A stretch of 64,000 nt of DNA, from the NCBI GenBank assembly GCA_003014445.1, contig PYGH01000001.1, positions 620,001 through 684,000 of the forward strand. Direction: 5' to 3'. Position 1 is the stretch's first letter; every line of letters begins with the position of its first letter. Of the stretch, positions 1 through 8,278 are shown in pieces. Below the pieces are notes generated by a model. It made no database searches. It was not told the DNA's origin and saw only the letters and a program-made list of their open reading frames with translations. This stretch comes from Fusobacterium naviforme. Lineage in GTDB: Bacteria; Bacillota; Clostridia; Lachnospirales; Lachnospiraceae. The position numbers and the translations under genes were made by a program.

Positions 1-1290
1 CTCATGCTGGGACTGCCAGGCTCTACAGAGCGTATGCGGAGACGCTATCGCCGGATTGATGCGCGCATATTTCCGCAGCTCACCCAGAAGGATGAAGATT
101 TCAGGACGCTGATGCGGCGAGATGTCGGTGTCGCCAATCAGTTTCGCTATCTGAGGGATTATGCAGGTTATCCGCTCTGCAGAAATACCGATATTCAATA
201 TTACAGGAGTGCTGCAGAAGCCTTTGAAGCACAGCTTGAGGCCATACGCGGGGCCAGGCGTTTTATATTCCTCGAGTACCATGCGATCGAGGAGCGTCAG
301 GCCTTCAGACGCCTGCATGCGGCGCTTAGGGAGCGGGCGGCGGCAGGCGTCGAGGTGCGTCTCTTCTATGACGATGTAGGGAGCCTTGTATTTATTGATC
401 ACGACTTTATCGCGCGTATGCAGGCGGATGGAATACGCTGCCACGTATTTAATCCCGTGCTGCCGGTCCTGAGCCTCTTTATGAATTACCGGGATCACAG
501 GAAGATCACCGTGATTGACGGAGAGCTTGGCTTTACCGGAGGTTATAATCTCGCCGATGAGTACTTTAACCTCACACATCCCTATGGGCACTGGTACGAT
601 ACCGGTGTGAGACTTAAGGGAGATGCGGTGCGGAATCTCACGGCTATCTTTCTGGAGAACTGGAATGCGATCCGGGGAGATGATCTCGATGACCGGGATC
701 CGGGGCGCTATCTTACAGCTCCCGCGTATCAGGCAAAGGAGCAGGGCTGGTGCCTGCCCTATGCGGACAGTCCTCTGGGTGAGGAGCGCACCGGGGAAAA
801 TGTCTATATGAACATTCTGAATAGCGCAAAGCGCTACGTCTGGTTCACGACGCCCTATCTCATTATCACAGATGAACTCAGCCGTGCGATGACGCTTGCG
901 GCGAAACGCGGTGTGGATGTGCGCATCGTCACGCCGGGCATTCCGGACAAGAAGCTGGTATATCAGGCGACGCGCTCCTACTACAACGGACTGGCGCGCT
1001 GGGGTGTCCGCCTCTTTGAGTACACGCCGGGATTCTGCCACGCAAAGCAGTGTGTCTCGGATGACAGCATAGCAGTGTGCGGAACCATTAACCTCGACTA
1101 TCGCAGTCTGTACCATCACTTTGAAAATGCGGTGCTTTTTTATGACTGTGCTGCCGTGACGGATATGAAGCAGGAGTTTGAGCAGCTGTTTCCCCGCTGC
1201 CGGGAGGTGACGGAGCACTACTTAAGCGGCCGTTCCCATGTGCTGCGCATTGGGCACTGCCTGCTGCGTCTCATCGCCCCGCTGCTGTGA
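1..1290 (+). CDS. cls: Cardiolipin synthase (PLD family), 5' end outside window
   Basis: Membrane-associated phospholipase D superfamily enzyme that condenses phosphatidyl groups into cardiolipin. Two HKD-type catalytic motifs are visible: the first near residue 165 (HRKITVIDG followed by GFTGGYNLADEY) and the second near residue 350 (CHAKQCVSDDS followed by GTINLDYRS). The reading frame is open to the first base of the window. The visible part has about 429 codons, shorter than the usual 480-510 aa, and lacks the N-terminal membrane segments of the family, so the true start very probably lies upstream and the Met at position 4 is internal. It ends about 240 bp before the cobalamin riboswitch and appears unrelated to it. 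Confidence 0.88.
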   Translation, partial: LMLGLPGSTERMRRRYRRIDARIFPQLTQKDEDFRTLMRRDVGVANQFRYLRDYAGYPLCRNTDIQYYRSAAEAFEAQLEAIRGARRFIFLEYHAIEERQAFRRLHAALRERAAAGVEVRLFYDDVGSLVFIDHDFIARMQADGIRCHVFNPVLPVLSLFMNYRDHRKITVIDGELGFTGGYNLADEYFNLTHPYGHWYDTGVRLKGDAVRNLTAIFLENWNAIRGDDLDDRDPGRYLTAPAYQAKEQGWCLPYADSPLGEERTGENVYMNILNSAKRYVWFTTPYLIITDELSRAMTLAAKRGVDVRIVTPGIPDKKLVYQATRSYYNGLARWGVRLFEYTPGFCHAKQCVSDDSIAVCGTINLDYRSLYHHFENAVLFYDCAAVTDMKQEFEQLFPRCREVTEHYLSGRSHVLRIGHCLLRLIAPLL

Positions 1291-1316
1291 GTCCAGAAGC
1301 AGGAGAGAAATAAAAT

Positions 1317-1345
1317 TTCACACAGCGGCAGTGTTGTGGTAAAAT
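1317..1345 (+). promoter_or_regulatory. Candidate promoter upstream of the riboswitch operon
   Basis: TTCACA at 1317-1322, a 17-nt spacer and TAAAAT at 1340-1345, with TGG just before the -10 (extended -10). A second extended -10, TGG-TATACT at 1416-1424, lies in the next copy of a degenerate repeat but has no clear -35. Either could drive the riboswitch leader that starts near 1526. Confidence 0.4.
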
Positions 1346-1510
1346 AACGAGGAAAGACTCCTCGCGCTTTAGCAGGAGGAGTCTTGACGAGAAACCCCAT
1401 CGAGCGGCAGTGTTGTGGTATACTGAGGTGGAAAAGTTCTGTTGCGATTCTGCGGATGGAGCTTTCAGGACAAATTCCATCGAGCAGCGGTGAGATGGGA
1501 TACGATTCAA
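1323..1510 (+). repeat. Degenerate tandem repeat, about 80-bp period
   Basis: The phrase GCGGCAGTGTTGTGGTA occurs at about 1325 and 1404, and a diverged form (GCAGCGGTGAGATGGGATA) at about 1484. CATCGAGC precedes the second and third copies. The DNA between copies is also loosely alignable (GAGGAAAGACTCC... versus GAGGTGGAAAAGTTC...). The first spacer carries a perfect 10-bp inverted repeat, 1354-1363 with 1376-1385, 12-nt loop and no T-run. Function unknown; the repeated unit carries the -10-like element. Confidence 0.5.
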
Positions 1511-1525
1511 AATGAAATACAGAAA

Positions 1526-1702
1526 GGAAATCGGTGCCTCTGCCACGGGCAGAGGGTAAAAGGGAAACAGGTGAGAGTCCTGTGCGATCCCGTCACTGTA
1601 TTTGGGGAGCAGGGCGCGTGCGCGCTGCGCGGTCACTGGCGAGAGCCGGGAAGGCTGCCGCTCTGTGGATCCATAAGTCAGGAAACCTGCCGGTTTCGGG
1701 TA
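1526..1702 (+). promoter_or_regulatory. Cobalamin (B12) riboswitch
   Basis: The leader carries the conserved landmarks of the adenosylcobalamin aptamer in order: GGTGCC at 1533, AAAGGGAAACAGGTGAGAGTCC around 1558-1580, GCGATCCCGTCACTGTA at 1584-1600, a GGTCACTGGC...GCCGGGAAGG stretch at 1631-1654, and the B12 box AAGTCAGGAAACCTGCC at 1675-1691. A terminator-like hairpin follows before the first gene. B12 binding would be expected to shut the operon down. This is direct evidence that the downstream chelatase and ABC genes belong to corrinoid or cobalt homeostasis. Confidence 0.93.
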
Positions 1703-1762
1703 CATCGGAGCGAGCGTCGGCTGCGTCTGCTTCGGGGCCACGTGGAATTGGTCGTACCGGAG

Positions 1763-1820
1763 GAGCTGCATCGGCAGCTCTTCTCAGGACACCCTTTTCC
1801 AGATGGAGAAGGGCATTTTT
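1763..1820 (+). terminator. Riboswitch expression platform: hairpin plus intrinsic terminator
   Basis: CCCTTTTCC (1792-1800) pairs with GGAGAAGGG (1805-1813) around a 4-nt loop and is followed by CATTTTT, an intrinsic terminator placed 26 bp before the first start codon. Just upstream GAGCTGC/GCAGCTC (1763-1769 and 1774-1780) makes another small hairpin that may take part in the switch. Position and form fit transcription attenuation by the upstream aptamer. Confidence 0.7.
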
Positions 1821-1845
1821 ATGCCGGGAGGCAAGGGAGGATATC

Positions 1846-2865
1846 ATGAGAAAACAGATTTTAGCACTTGGAATTATGGCGGCCTGCGTATTTGCGGCCT
1901 GCGGCGCAGCAGGCGGCACAGCGACCACAGCGGCGTCTGCCGCAGAGAGCAGCGCGGCGGAGACCACGGCTGCAGAGAGCACGGAAATGGCGGAGAGCGA
2001 GGCAGCAGAGGAGGAAGAGGAGGACTACAGCACCGGGGATGCCTCCATGGACAACCCTTTGAATCAGGATGAGATCGGAGAGAAGGAGCTTCTTGTTGTG
2101 AGCTTCGGCACCAGCTTCAATGACAGCAGAAGACTCACCATCGGCGCAATTGAGCAGGCGCTTGCAGAGGCGTATCCCGAGTGGAGTGTCCGGAGAGCAT
2201 TCACGAGCCAGATTATCATTGACCATGTGCAGAAGAGAGATGGTGTGGAGATTGACAATGTAGAGACTGCCCTGAAGCGTGCCGTGGACAATGGCGTTCG
2301 GACTCTGGTGGTGCAGCCGACGCACCTCATGAACGGCATCGAGTATAATGAGCTCACGGATACGCTCGCAAATTATGCGGATGCCTTTGAGACGGTCTCT
2401 GTTGGAGTGCCGCTGCTTACCTCGGATGAGGATTTTAAGGCAGTTGCAAAGGCCGTCACGGCGGCGACAAAGAGCTATGATGATGGAAAGACTGCGATCT
2501 GCTTCATGGGACACGGAACCGAGGCGGCTTCCAATGCGGTTTATGGAAAGATGCAGGAGCTTTTAAAGGAGCTGGGATATGAGCACTACTATGTCGGAAC
2601 CGTTGAGGCGGAGCCGGGCCTTGAGGATGTGATTGCCATGGTAAAAGAGGGCAGCTACGAGAAGGTCGTGCTGGAGCCGCTGATGGTTGTTGCGGGAGAT
2701 CACGCGAACAACGATATGGCAGGCGATGAGGAGGGCTCCTGGAAGACAGAGTTTGAGAAGGCTGGCTTTGAGGTGGAGTGCATTTTGAAGGGACTTGGAG
2801 AGAATGAGGAGATTCGTGAGCTCTATGTGCAGCACGCAGGAGAGGCCATTGAGAATGCAAAGTAA
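1846..2865 (+). CDS. cbiK: Exported CbiK-type sirohydrochlorin cobaltochelatase (lipoprotein)
   Basis: 339 aa. Class II chelatase fold, inserting a divalent metal (cobalt in CbiK) into a tetrapyrrole. The chelatase domain starts near residue 80 (ELLVVSFGTSFNDSRR). His223 (FMGHGTE) and His286 (VAGDHANND) match the metal-binding and catalytic histidines of CbiK. Unlike cytoplasmic CbiK it begins with a signal peptide and a lipobox-like FAAC (Cys19) followed by a 40-residue Ala/Glu/Ser linker, so it is predicted to be anchored outside the cell. The start at 1846 follows GGGAGGATATC. It is the first gene behind a cobalamin riboswitch and overlaps the next gene. Periplasmic CbiK forms are known in Desulfovibrio; the substrate here is unknown. 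Confidence 0.85.
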   Translation: MRKQILALGIMAACVFAACGAAGGTATTAASAAESSAAETTAAESTEMAESEAAEEEEEDYSTGDASMDNPLNQDEIGEKELLVVSFGTSFNDSRRLTIGAIEQALAEAYPEWSVRRAFTSQIIIDHVQKRDGVEIDNVETALKRAVDNGVRTLVVQPTHLMNGIEYNELTDTLANYADAFETVSVGVPLLTSDEDFKAVAKAVTAATKSYDDGKTAICFMGHGTEAASNAVYGKMQELLKELGYEHYYVGTVEAEPGLEDVIAMVKEGSYEKVVLEPLMVVAGDHANNDMAGDEEGSWKTEFEKAGFEVECILKGLGENEEIRELYVQHAGEAIENAK

Positions 2866-4870
2866 GAGAATACCGGCACTCTTCCTCCTGCTTTCCCTTA
2901 TGATCGCTGCCTGTGGGCGCACGGGCAGCGGTGCGGTGGCGGAGAGCACTGTGACAGAGATGACACAGGAGAGCAGCACTGCAGCGGATGACGGTACATC
3001 AGCAGAGAACGCTGCTGTTGCAGCTGCGGACGAGACGGTCGCACAGGAATCTGTGGGGCGGGAGGGCATGGTTCCCGTTCCGGGAACCGAGCTTCGGGAC
3101 GGAGTCTATGAGATCCAGGTGGATTCCAGCTCATCTATGTTTCGGATCACATCCTGTGCGCTGCTTGTACAGGATGGCAATATGACCGCGGTGCTCACGA
3201 TGGGCGGAAGCGGTTACCTCTTTGTATATCCCGGAAGCGGCGAGGAGGCGGCCGCGGCCGCTGAGACGCAGTACATTCCCGCAGCTGAGGATGCTGAGGG
3301 GCGAAAGACCTTTACCGTTCCTGTAAAGGCGCTGGATGAGGAGCTGCCGCTTGCGGCCTTCAGCAAGCGAAAGGAAAAGTGGTATGACCGGACGCTGGTG
3401 TTCCGCGCGGACACACTTCCCGCAGAGGCGCTCCGGGAGGGCAGTGCGGCGGCGGGACAGAGCGCAGAGAGCCTCAGGCTTGCGGATGGGGTTTACCGGG
3501 TTTCTGTAGAGCTGGAGGGCGGTTCCGGAAGGGCTGCGGTAGAGACTCCTGCCGAGCTCAGGGTTTCCGGGGGAATCTGCACGGCGCGCATTACCTTCAG
3601 CAGTCCGAATTACGACTATATGCTGGTGGACGGCGTCCGCTACGAGCCGGTAAATACGGAGGGGAATTCAAGCTTTGAGATTCCTGTGCGCTACTTTGAT
3701 AGGAAGCTCACGGTGTATGCCGACACGACAGCGATGAGCACGCCGCATGAGATTCAGTACACACTGTATTTCGAAGCGGCCAGTATAGAGACAGCGGGAG
3801 CGGAGGCATCTGCCTCCGCTTCTTTTTCAAGGGATTCCCTCAGTCCGCGCTATGCGAGTCAGTTTGCGATGGAACCCTGCTCTGAGGGGTGCGTGCTTCT
3901 GACCATAGGCGGAAGCGAGCGCTATCTCATCGCGGACCGGGGGGCTGAGCTGCCGGATATGGAGCAGCGCTTCGGTGAGCGTCTTCCTGTGATACGGCGG
4001 CCGGTCTCGAAAGTCTATATTGCGGCGAGCTCTGCGATGGAAGCTTTTCTTCAGCTTGATGCGCTCTCCGCACTTCGAATGAGCGGAACCAGACGGGAGG
4101 ACTGGAGCTTTCCCGAGGTACAGAGAGCCATGGATGCAGGAGCTCTGCTCTACGCGGGAAAGTACAGTGCGCCGGACTACGAGCGCCTGCTCACGGAGGG
4201 CTGCGGTCTTGCGCTGGAATCGACAATGATCTACCATACTCCTGCGGTGCGGGAGCAGCTCACGCGCCTCGGCATTCCTGTTCTTGTGGAGCGCTCCAGC
4301 TATGAGGACAATCCGCTGGGCCGCATGGAGTGGGTGCGGCTCTATGGTTATCTCACGGGGAAGGAAGCAGAGGCGGAGCGCATCGTGAGCGAGAGTGTCG
4401 CCGCACTGCAGCCCATCCTGCGTGAGAAGAATACGGAGCGCAGCGTGGCTTTCTTCTATGTCAGTGCGAACGGCAGCGTCAACGTGCGCCGTCCCGGAGA
4501 TTACATGTCAGAGCTGATAGAGCTCTCCGGCGGACGCTATATTTTCCGCGACAGGAAGTTTCAAAAGAGCGGAAACTCCGGAATCAGCATGCAGATGGAG
4601 GATTTCTATGCGGGGGCGAAGGATGCAGACATCCTGATCTACAGCGGGACGATCGGCGGCGAGCTGGAGAGTATCCGGGAGCTGATCGAAAAGAACAGCC
4701 TTTTTCAGGATTTCAAGGCGGTGAAGGAGGGGGCGGTCTGGTGCTCCGGAAAAAATCTTTTTCAGCACAGCGTCGGCGTCGCAGAGATTATTGCAGAGCT
4801 GAATCAGCTGATTCGAGATCCTGAAAGGGATCCGGAGCAGGAGCTTTGCTATTTTCGGAGGTTGAACTGA
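2855..4870 (+). CDS. Substrate-binding lipoprotein with two tandem N-terminal domains (iron/tetrapyrrole ABC class)
   Basis: 671 aa. Signal peptide ends in lipobox IAAC (Cys20). A Ser/Thr/Ala/Glu linker leads to two related beta-rich repeats at about 80-188 and 208-308. Each starts with DGVY and contains a segment of the type F-x-IPV...D(R)KL-x-V-x-AD(T), loosely like NEAT-type haem-binding domains. Residues about 335-671 form a BtuF/FhuD-like periplasmic-binding fold (VYIAASSAMEAFLQLDAL...; DYMSELIELSGGRYIF). The start at 2855 lies inside the 3' end of cbiK, preceded by AGGAGAG. Family-wide the C-terminal half presents siderophore, haem or cobalamin to FecCD permeases. The tandem domains may capture or pass a ligand; NEAT identity is not proven. 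Confidence 0.75.
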   Translation: MQSKRIPALFLLLSLMIAACGRTGSGAVAESTVTEMTQESSTAADDGTSAENAAVAAADETVAQESVGREGMVPVPGTELRDGVYEIQVDSSSSMFRITSCALLVQDGNMTAVLTMGGSGYLFVYPGSGEEAAAAAETQYIPAAEDAEGRKTFTVPVKALDEELPLAAFSKRKEKWYDRTLVFRADTLPAEALREGSAAAGQSAESLRLADGVYRVSVELEGGSGRAAVETPAELRVSGGICTARITFSSPNYDYMLVDGVRYEPVNTEGNSSFEIPVRYFDRKLTVYADTTAMSTPHEIQYTLYFEAASIETAGAEASASASFSRDSLSPRYASQFAMEPCSEGCVLLTIGGSERYLIADRGAELPDMEQRFGERLPVIRRPVSKVYIAASSAMEAFLQLDALSALRMSGTRREDWSFPEVQRAMDAGALLYAGKYSAPDYERLLTEGCGLALESTMIYHTPAVREQLTRLGIPVLVERSSYEDNPLGRMEWVRLYGYLTGKEAEAERIVSESVAALQPILREKNTERSVAFFYVSANGSVNVRRPGDYMSELIELSGGRYIFRDRKFQKSGNSGISMQMEDFYAGAKDADILIYSGTIGGELESIRELIEKNSLFQDFKAVKEGAVWCSGKNLFQHSVGVAEIIAELNQLIRDPERDPEQELCYFRRLN

Positions 4871-5892
4871 TGGGACAGGAACAGAAAGACAGAGTGCGTT
4901 GTAAAGTACAGAGTGGTTTTCTGCTCCTGCTTCTGCTGCTCTGTTTTCTGAGTTTTCTGAATCTTTTTGTCGGAAGCGTGCATATTTCCGCAGGCGAGCT
5001 GACGGGTGCTCTTTTGCGCCGCGAAGGGAGTGAGGCGTCGCAGATACTCTGGGCACTCCGTATGCCGCGCCTTCTCGCCGCGGTATTTCTCGGGGGTGGG
5101 CTTGCCGTATCCGGCTTTCTCCTTCAGACCTTCTTTGCGAATCCGATTGCCGGACCCTATGTACTGGGAATTTCTTCCGGGGCAAAGCTCATGGTGGCAT
5201 TCGTGATGGTATTCAGCTTAAGCCGCGGCACCGCGCCAGGTTCTGTCACGCTGGTTTCCGCAGCGTTTCTCGGCGCGATGCTTTCCATCGGCTTTATCCT
5301 TGCAGTTGCGGGACGGGTCCGGAATATGTCGCTGCTTGTGATCTGCGGCGTTATGATCGGCTATCTCTGCTCCGCCGCGACGGAGTTTGTCGTGACCTTC
5401 GCAGAAGATTCCAATATCGTGAACCTGCACAACTGGTCCATGGGCAGTTTTTCCGGCATCAGCATGGAAGCGGTGCGCTTCTTTGCACCGGCGATTGCCC
5501 TGCTCTTTGTGCTGGGAATTCTGCTTGCGAAGCCAATGGGGGCCTATCAGTTCGGAGAGAGCCACGCGGAGAGCATGGGTGTAAATATACGCCGTTTTCG
5601 TCTGATGCTCATCCTTCTATCCGGGCTTCTCAGCGCACTTGTGACCGCCTATGCCGGGCCGGTCTCCTTCGTCGGTGTCGCTGTGCCGCATCTCATGAAG
5701 GGGCTCTTTCGGACGGCAAAGCCGCTTCTCATGCTGCCGGCCTGCTTCCTCGGCGGCGCTGTCTTCTGCCTGCTGGCGGATCTCATTGCGCGCACGGCCT
5801 TTGCACCCACGGAGCTGAAGCTCAGTGCAGTCACTTCCGTGCTCGGCGCGCCGATTGTGATACGCATTATGCTGCGCCGGAGAGGAGGCTGA
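4870..5892 (+). CDS. FecCD-family ABC transporter permease
   Basis: 340 aa, about nine or ten hydrophobic segments, typical length for BtuC/FecCD permeases. Recognisable family stretches are LRMPRLLAAVFLGGGLAVSG, FANPIAGPYVLGISSGA, and GPVSFVGVAVPHLMK near the C terminus. It imports the ligand delivered by the preceding lipoprotein. ATG at 4870 overlaps the upstream stop as TGATG, implying translational coupling. An upstream Met at 4846 is possible but would extend into the previous gene without a better RBS. Ligand unknown; the riboswitch points to a corrinoid, cobalt or related tetrapyrrole. Confidence 0.88.
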   Translation: MGQEQKDRVRCKVQSGFLLLLLLLCFLSFLNLFVGSVHISAGELTGALLRREGSEASQILWALRMPRLLAAVFLGGGLAVSGFLLQTFFANPIAGPYVLGISSGAKLMVAFVMVFSLSRGTAPGSVTLVSAAFLGAMLSIGFILAVAGRVRNMSLLVICGVMIGYLCSAATEFVVTFAEDSNIVNLHNWSMGSFSGISMEAVRFFAPAIALLFVLGILLAKPMGAYQFGESHAESMGVNIRRFRLMLILLSGLLSALVTAYAGPVSFVGVAVPHLMKGLFRTAKPLLMLPACFLGGAVFCLLADLIARTAFAPTELKLSAVTSVLGAPIVIRIMLRRRGG

Positions 5893-5896
5893 GGAC

Positions 5897-6835
5897 ATGG
5901 AGAAAATGAGAGAGGAGACGCGGCTGATGCAGGCTGTTCCGCGGGAGGGATCCGGGGAAATGCGCGCCGGCACTTCCTGTGGCCGCCGGACCGGTGGGGG
6001 CGCAGCGGGAGGGAAGCACTGCGAGGAAGCTATACTCTCCGCAGAGCGGCTCTCTGCCGGCTACGGCGGCAGGGCGGTGCTGCATGAGATCTCTTTCTCC
6101 GTGCAGGCGGGGGAAATATTCACATTGATCGGACCAAACGGCGCCGGAAAGTCCACGCTGTTGAGAACACTTTCCGCCCAGCTGCGGCCCTCCTCGGGAG
6201 CTGTCCTGCTCGCAGGACGCGCGCTCTCCTCACTCGGAGAGCGGGAGCGCGCAAGGCGTCTCGCCCTGCTCCCGACGAGGCATCCGGAGCCTGAGTATAT
6301 GAGCTGCCGCGAGGCGGTGCAGAGCGGCCGCTACCCTTATACCGGGATGCTGGGGCTGCTCTCCGCAGAGGACAGAGCAGTCGCAGAGAACGCAATGCGC
6401 CTGGTGGGAGTCGAGACACTTGCAGAGCGAGATTTTCGCGCATTGAGCGACGGACAGCGGCAGCGCGTGCTGCTCGCAAAGGCAGTGTGTCAGGAGCCGG
6501 AGCTTCTGCTTCTGGATGAGCCGACAGCTTATCTGGATATTTCCCACAAGCTGGAGCTTCTGGAGCTCCTCCGGAAGCTCAGCCGAGATAAGGGGATGAC
6601 TGTCGTGCTCTCCCTCCACGAGCTGGAGCTCGCCGAGCACATTTCAGACCGCATCCTCTGCATGCGGGAGGGCAGGGCGGAGCGCGTGGGAACACCGGAA
6701 GAGATATTTTTCGGAGACTATCTCAGGGGACTTTATGATATCCGGGAGGGCAGCTGGCTCTATGCCTATGCAGGAAAGACAGCGGGATTGAGGGTCGCAG
6801 GCATTCCGCTGACGGAGCAAAAAGCGGAGCGCTGA
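5897..6835 (+). CDS. ABC transporter ATP-binding protein (FecE/BtuD class)
   Basis: 312 aa. Walker A GPNGAGKST near residue 80, signature LSDGQRQRVLLAKA, Walker B LLLLDEPTAYLD and a switch His in SLHELELAEH. It energises the FecCD permease that ends 4 bp upstream; the start follows GAGAGGAGGCTGAGGAC. About 50 residues precede the ABC domain (Arg/Gly-rich), longer than usual; a later start is possible but none has as good an RBS. It is the last gene of the riboswitch operon; no clear terminator was seen after it. Confidence 0.88.
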   Translation: MEKMREETRLMQAVPREGSGEMRAGTSCGRRTGGGAAGGKHCEEAILSAERLSAGYGGRAVLHEISFSVQAGEIFTLIGPNGAGKSTLLRTLSAQLRPSSGAVLLAGRALSSLGERERARRLALLPTRHPEPEYMSCREAVQSGRYPYTGMLGLLSAEDRAVAENAMRLVGVETLAERDFRALSDGQRQRVLLAKAVCQEPELLLLDEPTAYLDISHKLELLELLRKLSRDKGMTVVLSLHELELAEHISDRILCMREGRAERVGTPEEIFFGDYLRGLYDIREGSWLYAYAGKTAGLRVAGIPLTEQKAER

Positions 6836-6862
6836 AAGGACTTTATTCTGGAGTGACAGCTG

Positions 6863-6871
6863 TGCTATACT
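6863..6871 (+). promoter_or_regulatory. Extended -10 promoter for the MscS gene
   Basis: TGC-TATACT at 6863-6871, about 50 bp upstream of the start codon, in the 88-bp gap after the ABC operon. No convincing -35. The same TGn-TATACT form appears before other genes of the window. Confidence 0.45.
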
Positions 6872-6923
6872 GTTCTGACAGGAGGCAGGTTGCCGCCTGA
6901 TTGCAGAAAGAACAGGAGAAATC

Positions 6924-7739
6924 ATGGACATTGTAACGGGTATTTTTGGTATGGGCATTCTGGGATTGCTCGGCGGAGTGATAGGAAAACTCGTATTTGC
7001 GCTCATCGTGTGGCTGGTCGGCAGAGCCCTCATCCGCATGGCGGTGAAGCTGGTTTCTGAGAATAAGGCGATGAACAGAATGGACGCGACAGTGCACAGC
7101 TTTACGTGCAGCTTTTTAAGAATTGCACTCTATGTAATTCTGATTATCAGCATCATCGGAATTCTGGGCGTGCCCATGGCTTCGGTTGTTGCTGTCCTTG
7201 CTTCCGCGGGTGTGACAGTGGGGCTCGCGATGCAGGGAGCACTCAGCAATCTCGCAGGCGGTATCATGTTGCTCCTCTTCAAGCCCTTCAGTGTGGGCGA
7301 TTACGTCGATGCGGCCGGAGTATCCGGAACGGTGAGGGAGGTCACGCTTTTTTATACTGTGATCATGAGTCTTGACAACAAGCGGATTACAGTTCCGAAC
7401 GGCTCTCTTATGAATGCAAATGTTGTGAACTACTCCACAGAGGAGCTGCGCAGAGTGGATTTGCAGTTCAGCTGTGCAAAGTCGGAAAATCCGGCTCATA
7501 TTCAGAGCATATTAAAGGAGGCTATTGCAGCTACCGCAAAGATACTCGATGCGCCGAGCGCACCATTTGCACGTCTTGAGGGCGGCACAGACAGCGCCAT
7601 GAGATTTGTGGTTCGCGTGTGGTGCAGAAACGAGGACTACTGGGATGTGTACTATGACCTTACGCAGAAGGTCACAGAGAGCTTTGCAGCACAGGGGGTG
7701 CAGGCTCCGGCGTCCCGTATTCTGACCGAGGCGAAGTGA
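6924..7739 (+). CDS. mscS: Small-conductance mechanosensitive channel (MscS family)
   Basis: 271 aa, near the length of E. coli MscS (286 aa). Three N-terminal membrane helices; the pore helix with its small-residue pattern is at about residues 95-120 (GVTVGLAMQGALSNLAGGIML), followed by the family motif FKPFSVGDYVD and a cytoplasmic alpha/beta domain (ITVPNGSLMNANVVNYS). It releases solutes on hypo-osmotic shock. RBS GAACAGGAGAAATC. Single-gene unit closed by the hairpin at 7782-7815. Confidence 0.92.
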   Translation: MDIVTGIFGMGILGLLGGVIGKLVFALIVWLVGRALIRMAVKLVSENKAMNRMDATVHSFTCSFLRIALYVILIISIIGILGVPMASVVAVLASAGVTVGLAMQGALSNLAGGIMLLLFKPFSVGDYVDAAGVSGTVREVTLFYTVIMSLDNKRITVPNGSLMNANVVNYSTEELRRVDLQFSCAKSENPAHIQSILKEAIAATAKILDAPSAPFARLEGGTDSAMRFVVRVWCRNEDYWDVYYDLTQKVTESFAAQGVQAPASRILTEAK

Positions 7740-7781
7740 GCCGGGAGAGTCAAGAGAAAAAGATTCAGATTCAGACAGAGG

Positions 7782-7815
7782 AGGAGAGCAGCCTGCAGCC
7801 GCTCTCCTTTCTTTA
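7782..7815 (+). terminator. Intrinsic terminator after mscS
   Basis: AGGAGAGC (7782-7789) pairs with GCTCTCCT (7801-7808), 11-nt loop, followed by TTCTTT. Confidence 0.7.
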
Positions 7816-7838
7816 GGCATTTGCCCGGCAATTGTCCA

Positions 7839-7867
7839 TTGCGGTAAGTATAGTTCTCTCATAAAAT
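7839..7867 (+). promoter_or_regulatory. Candidate promoter reading into the repeat array
   Basis: TTGCGG at 7839-7844, 17-nt spacer, TAAAAT at 7862-7867. The predicted transcript would start a few bases before the first 172-bp repeat and reach the DUF308 gene after a leader of about 435 nt. Confidence 0.45.
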
Positions 7868-7872
7868 AATAT

Positions 7873-8278
7873 GGGTATGTCCCAAGTACTGTCACCCATC
7901 TGCAGACAAGTCTGCGTGGGTTCCGTACTTTGGATCTTAGCAGTTTATTACAGTTCATTACGCGTTGTTGCGCGCTGCGCGCTTACACAACGCTGCCACA
8001 TTCCGCACTCTCGTGAGACAAGGGTCTCACTTCGTGCTCCATGTGGGCGTGTCCCAAGTACTGTCACCCACCTGCAGACAAGTCTGCGTGGGTTCCGTAC
8101 TTTGGATCTTAACAGTTTATTACAGTTCATTACGCGTTGTTGCGCGCTGCGCGCTTACACAACGCTGCCACATTCCGCACTCCCGTGAGACAAGGGTCTC
8201 ACTTCGTGCTCCATGTGGGCGTGTCCCAAGTACTGTCACCCACCTGCAGACAAGTCTGCGTGGGTTCCGTACTTTGGA
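7873..8278 (+). repeat. 172-bp tandem repeat, two full copies and one partial
   Basis: Copies start at 7873, 8045 and 8217, with only a few base changes between them (for example GGGTATG/GGGCGTG and CTCTCGTG/CTCCCGTG). The third stops at about 8278, right after the first hairpin. Each unit holds a compound hairpin: outer CCAAGTAC/GTACTTTGG, inner CCCAC-CT-GCAGA/TCTGC-GTGGG. Full copies also contain a GCGCGC-rich palindrome and a perfect 7-bp stem GTGAGAC/GTCTCAC with loop AAGG. Short open frames cross the array on both strands but have no RBS and no recognisable protein. The unit is too long and lacks spacers for CRISPR. Confidence 0.9.

Noticed and set aside
7873-8278. CRISPR array
   Set aside because: The unit is 172 bp, copies are contiguous and there are no unique spacers or cas genes.
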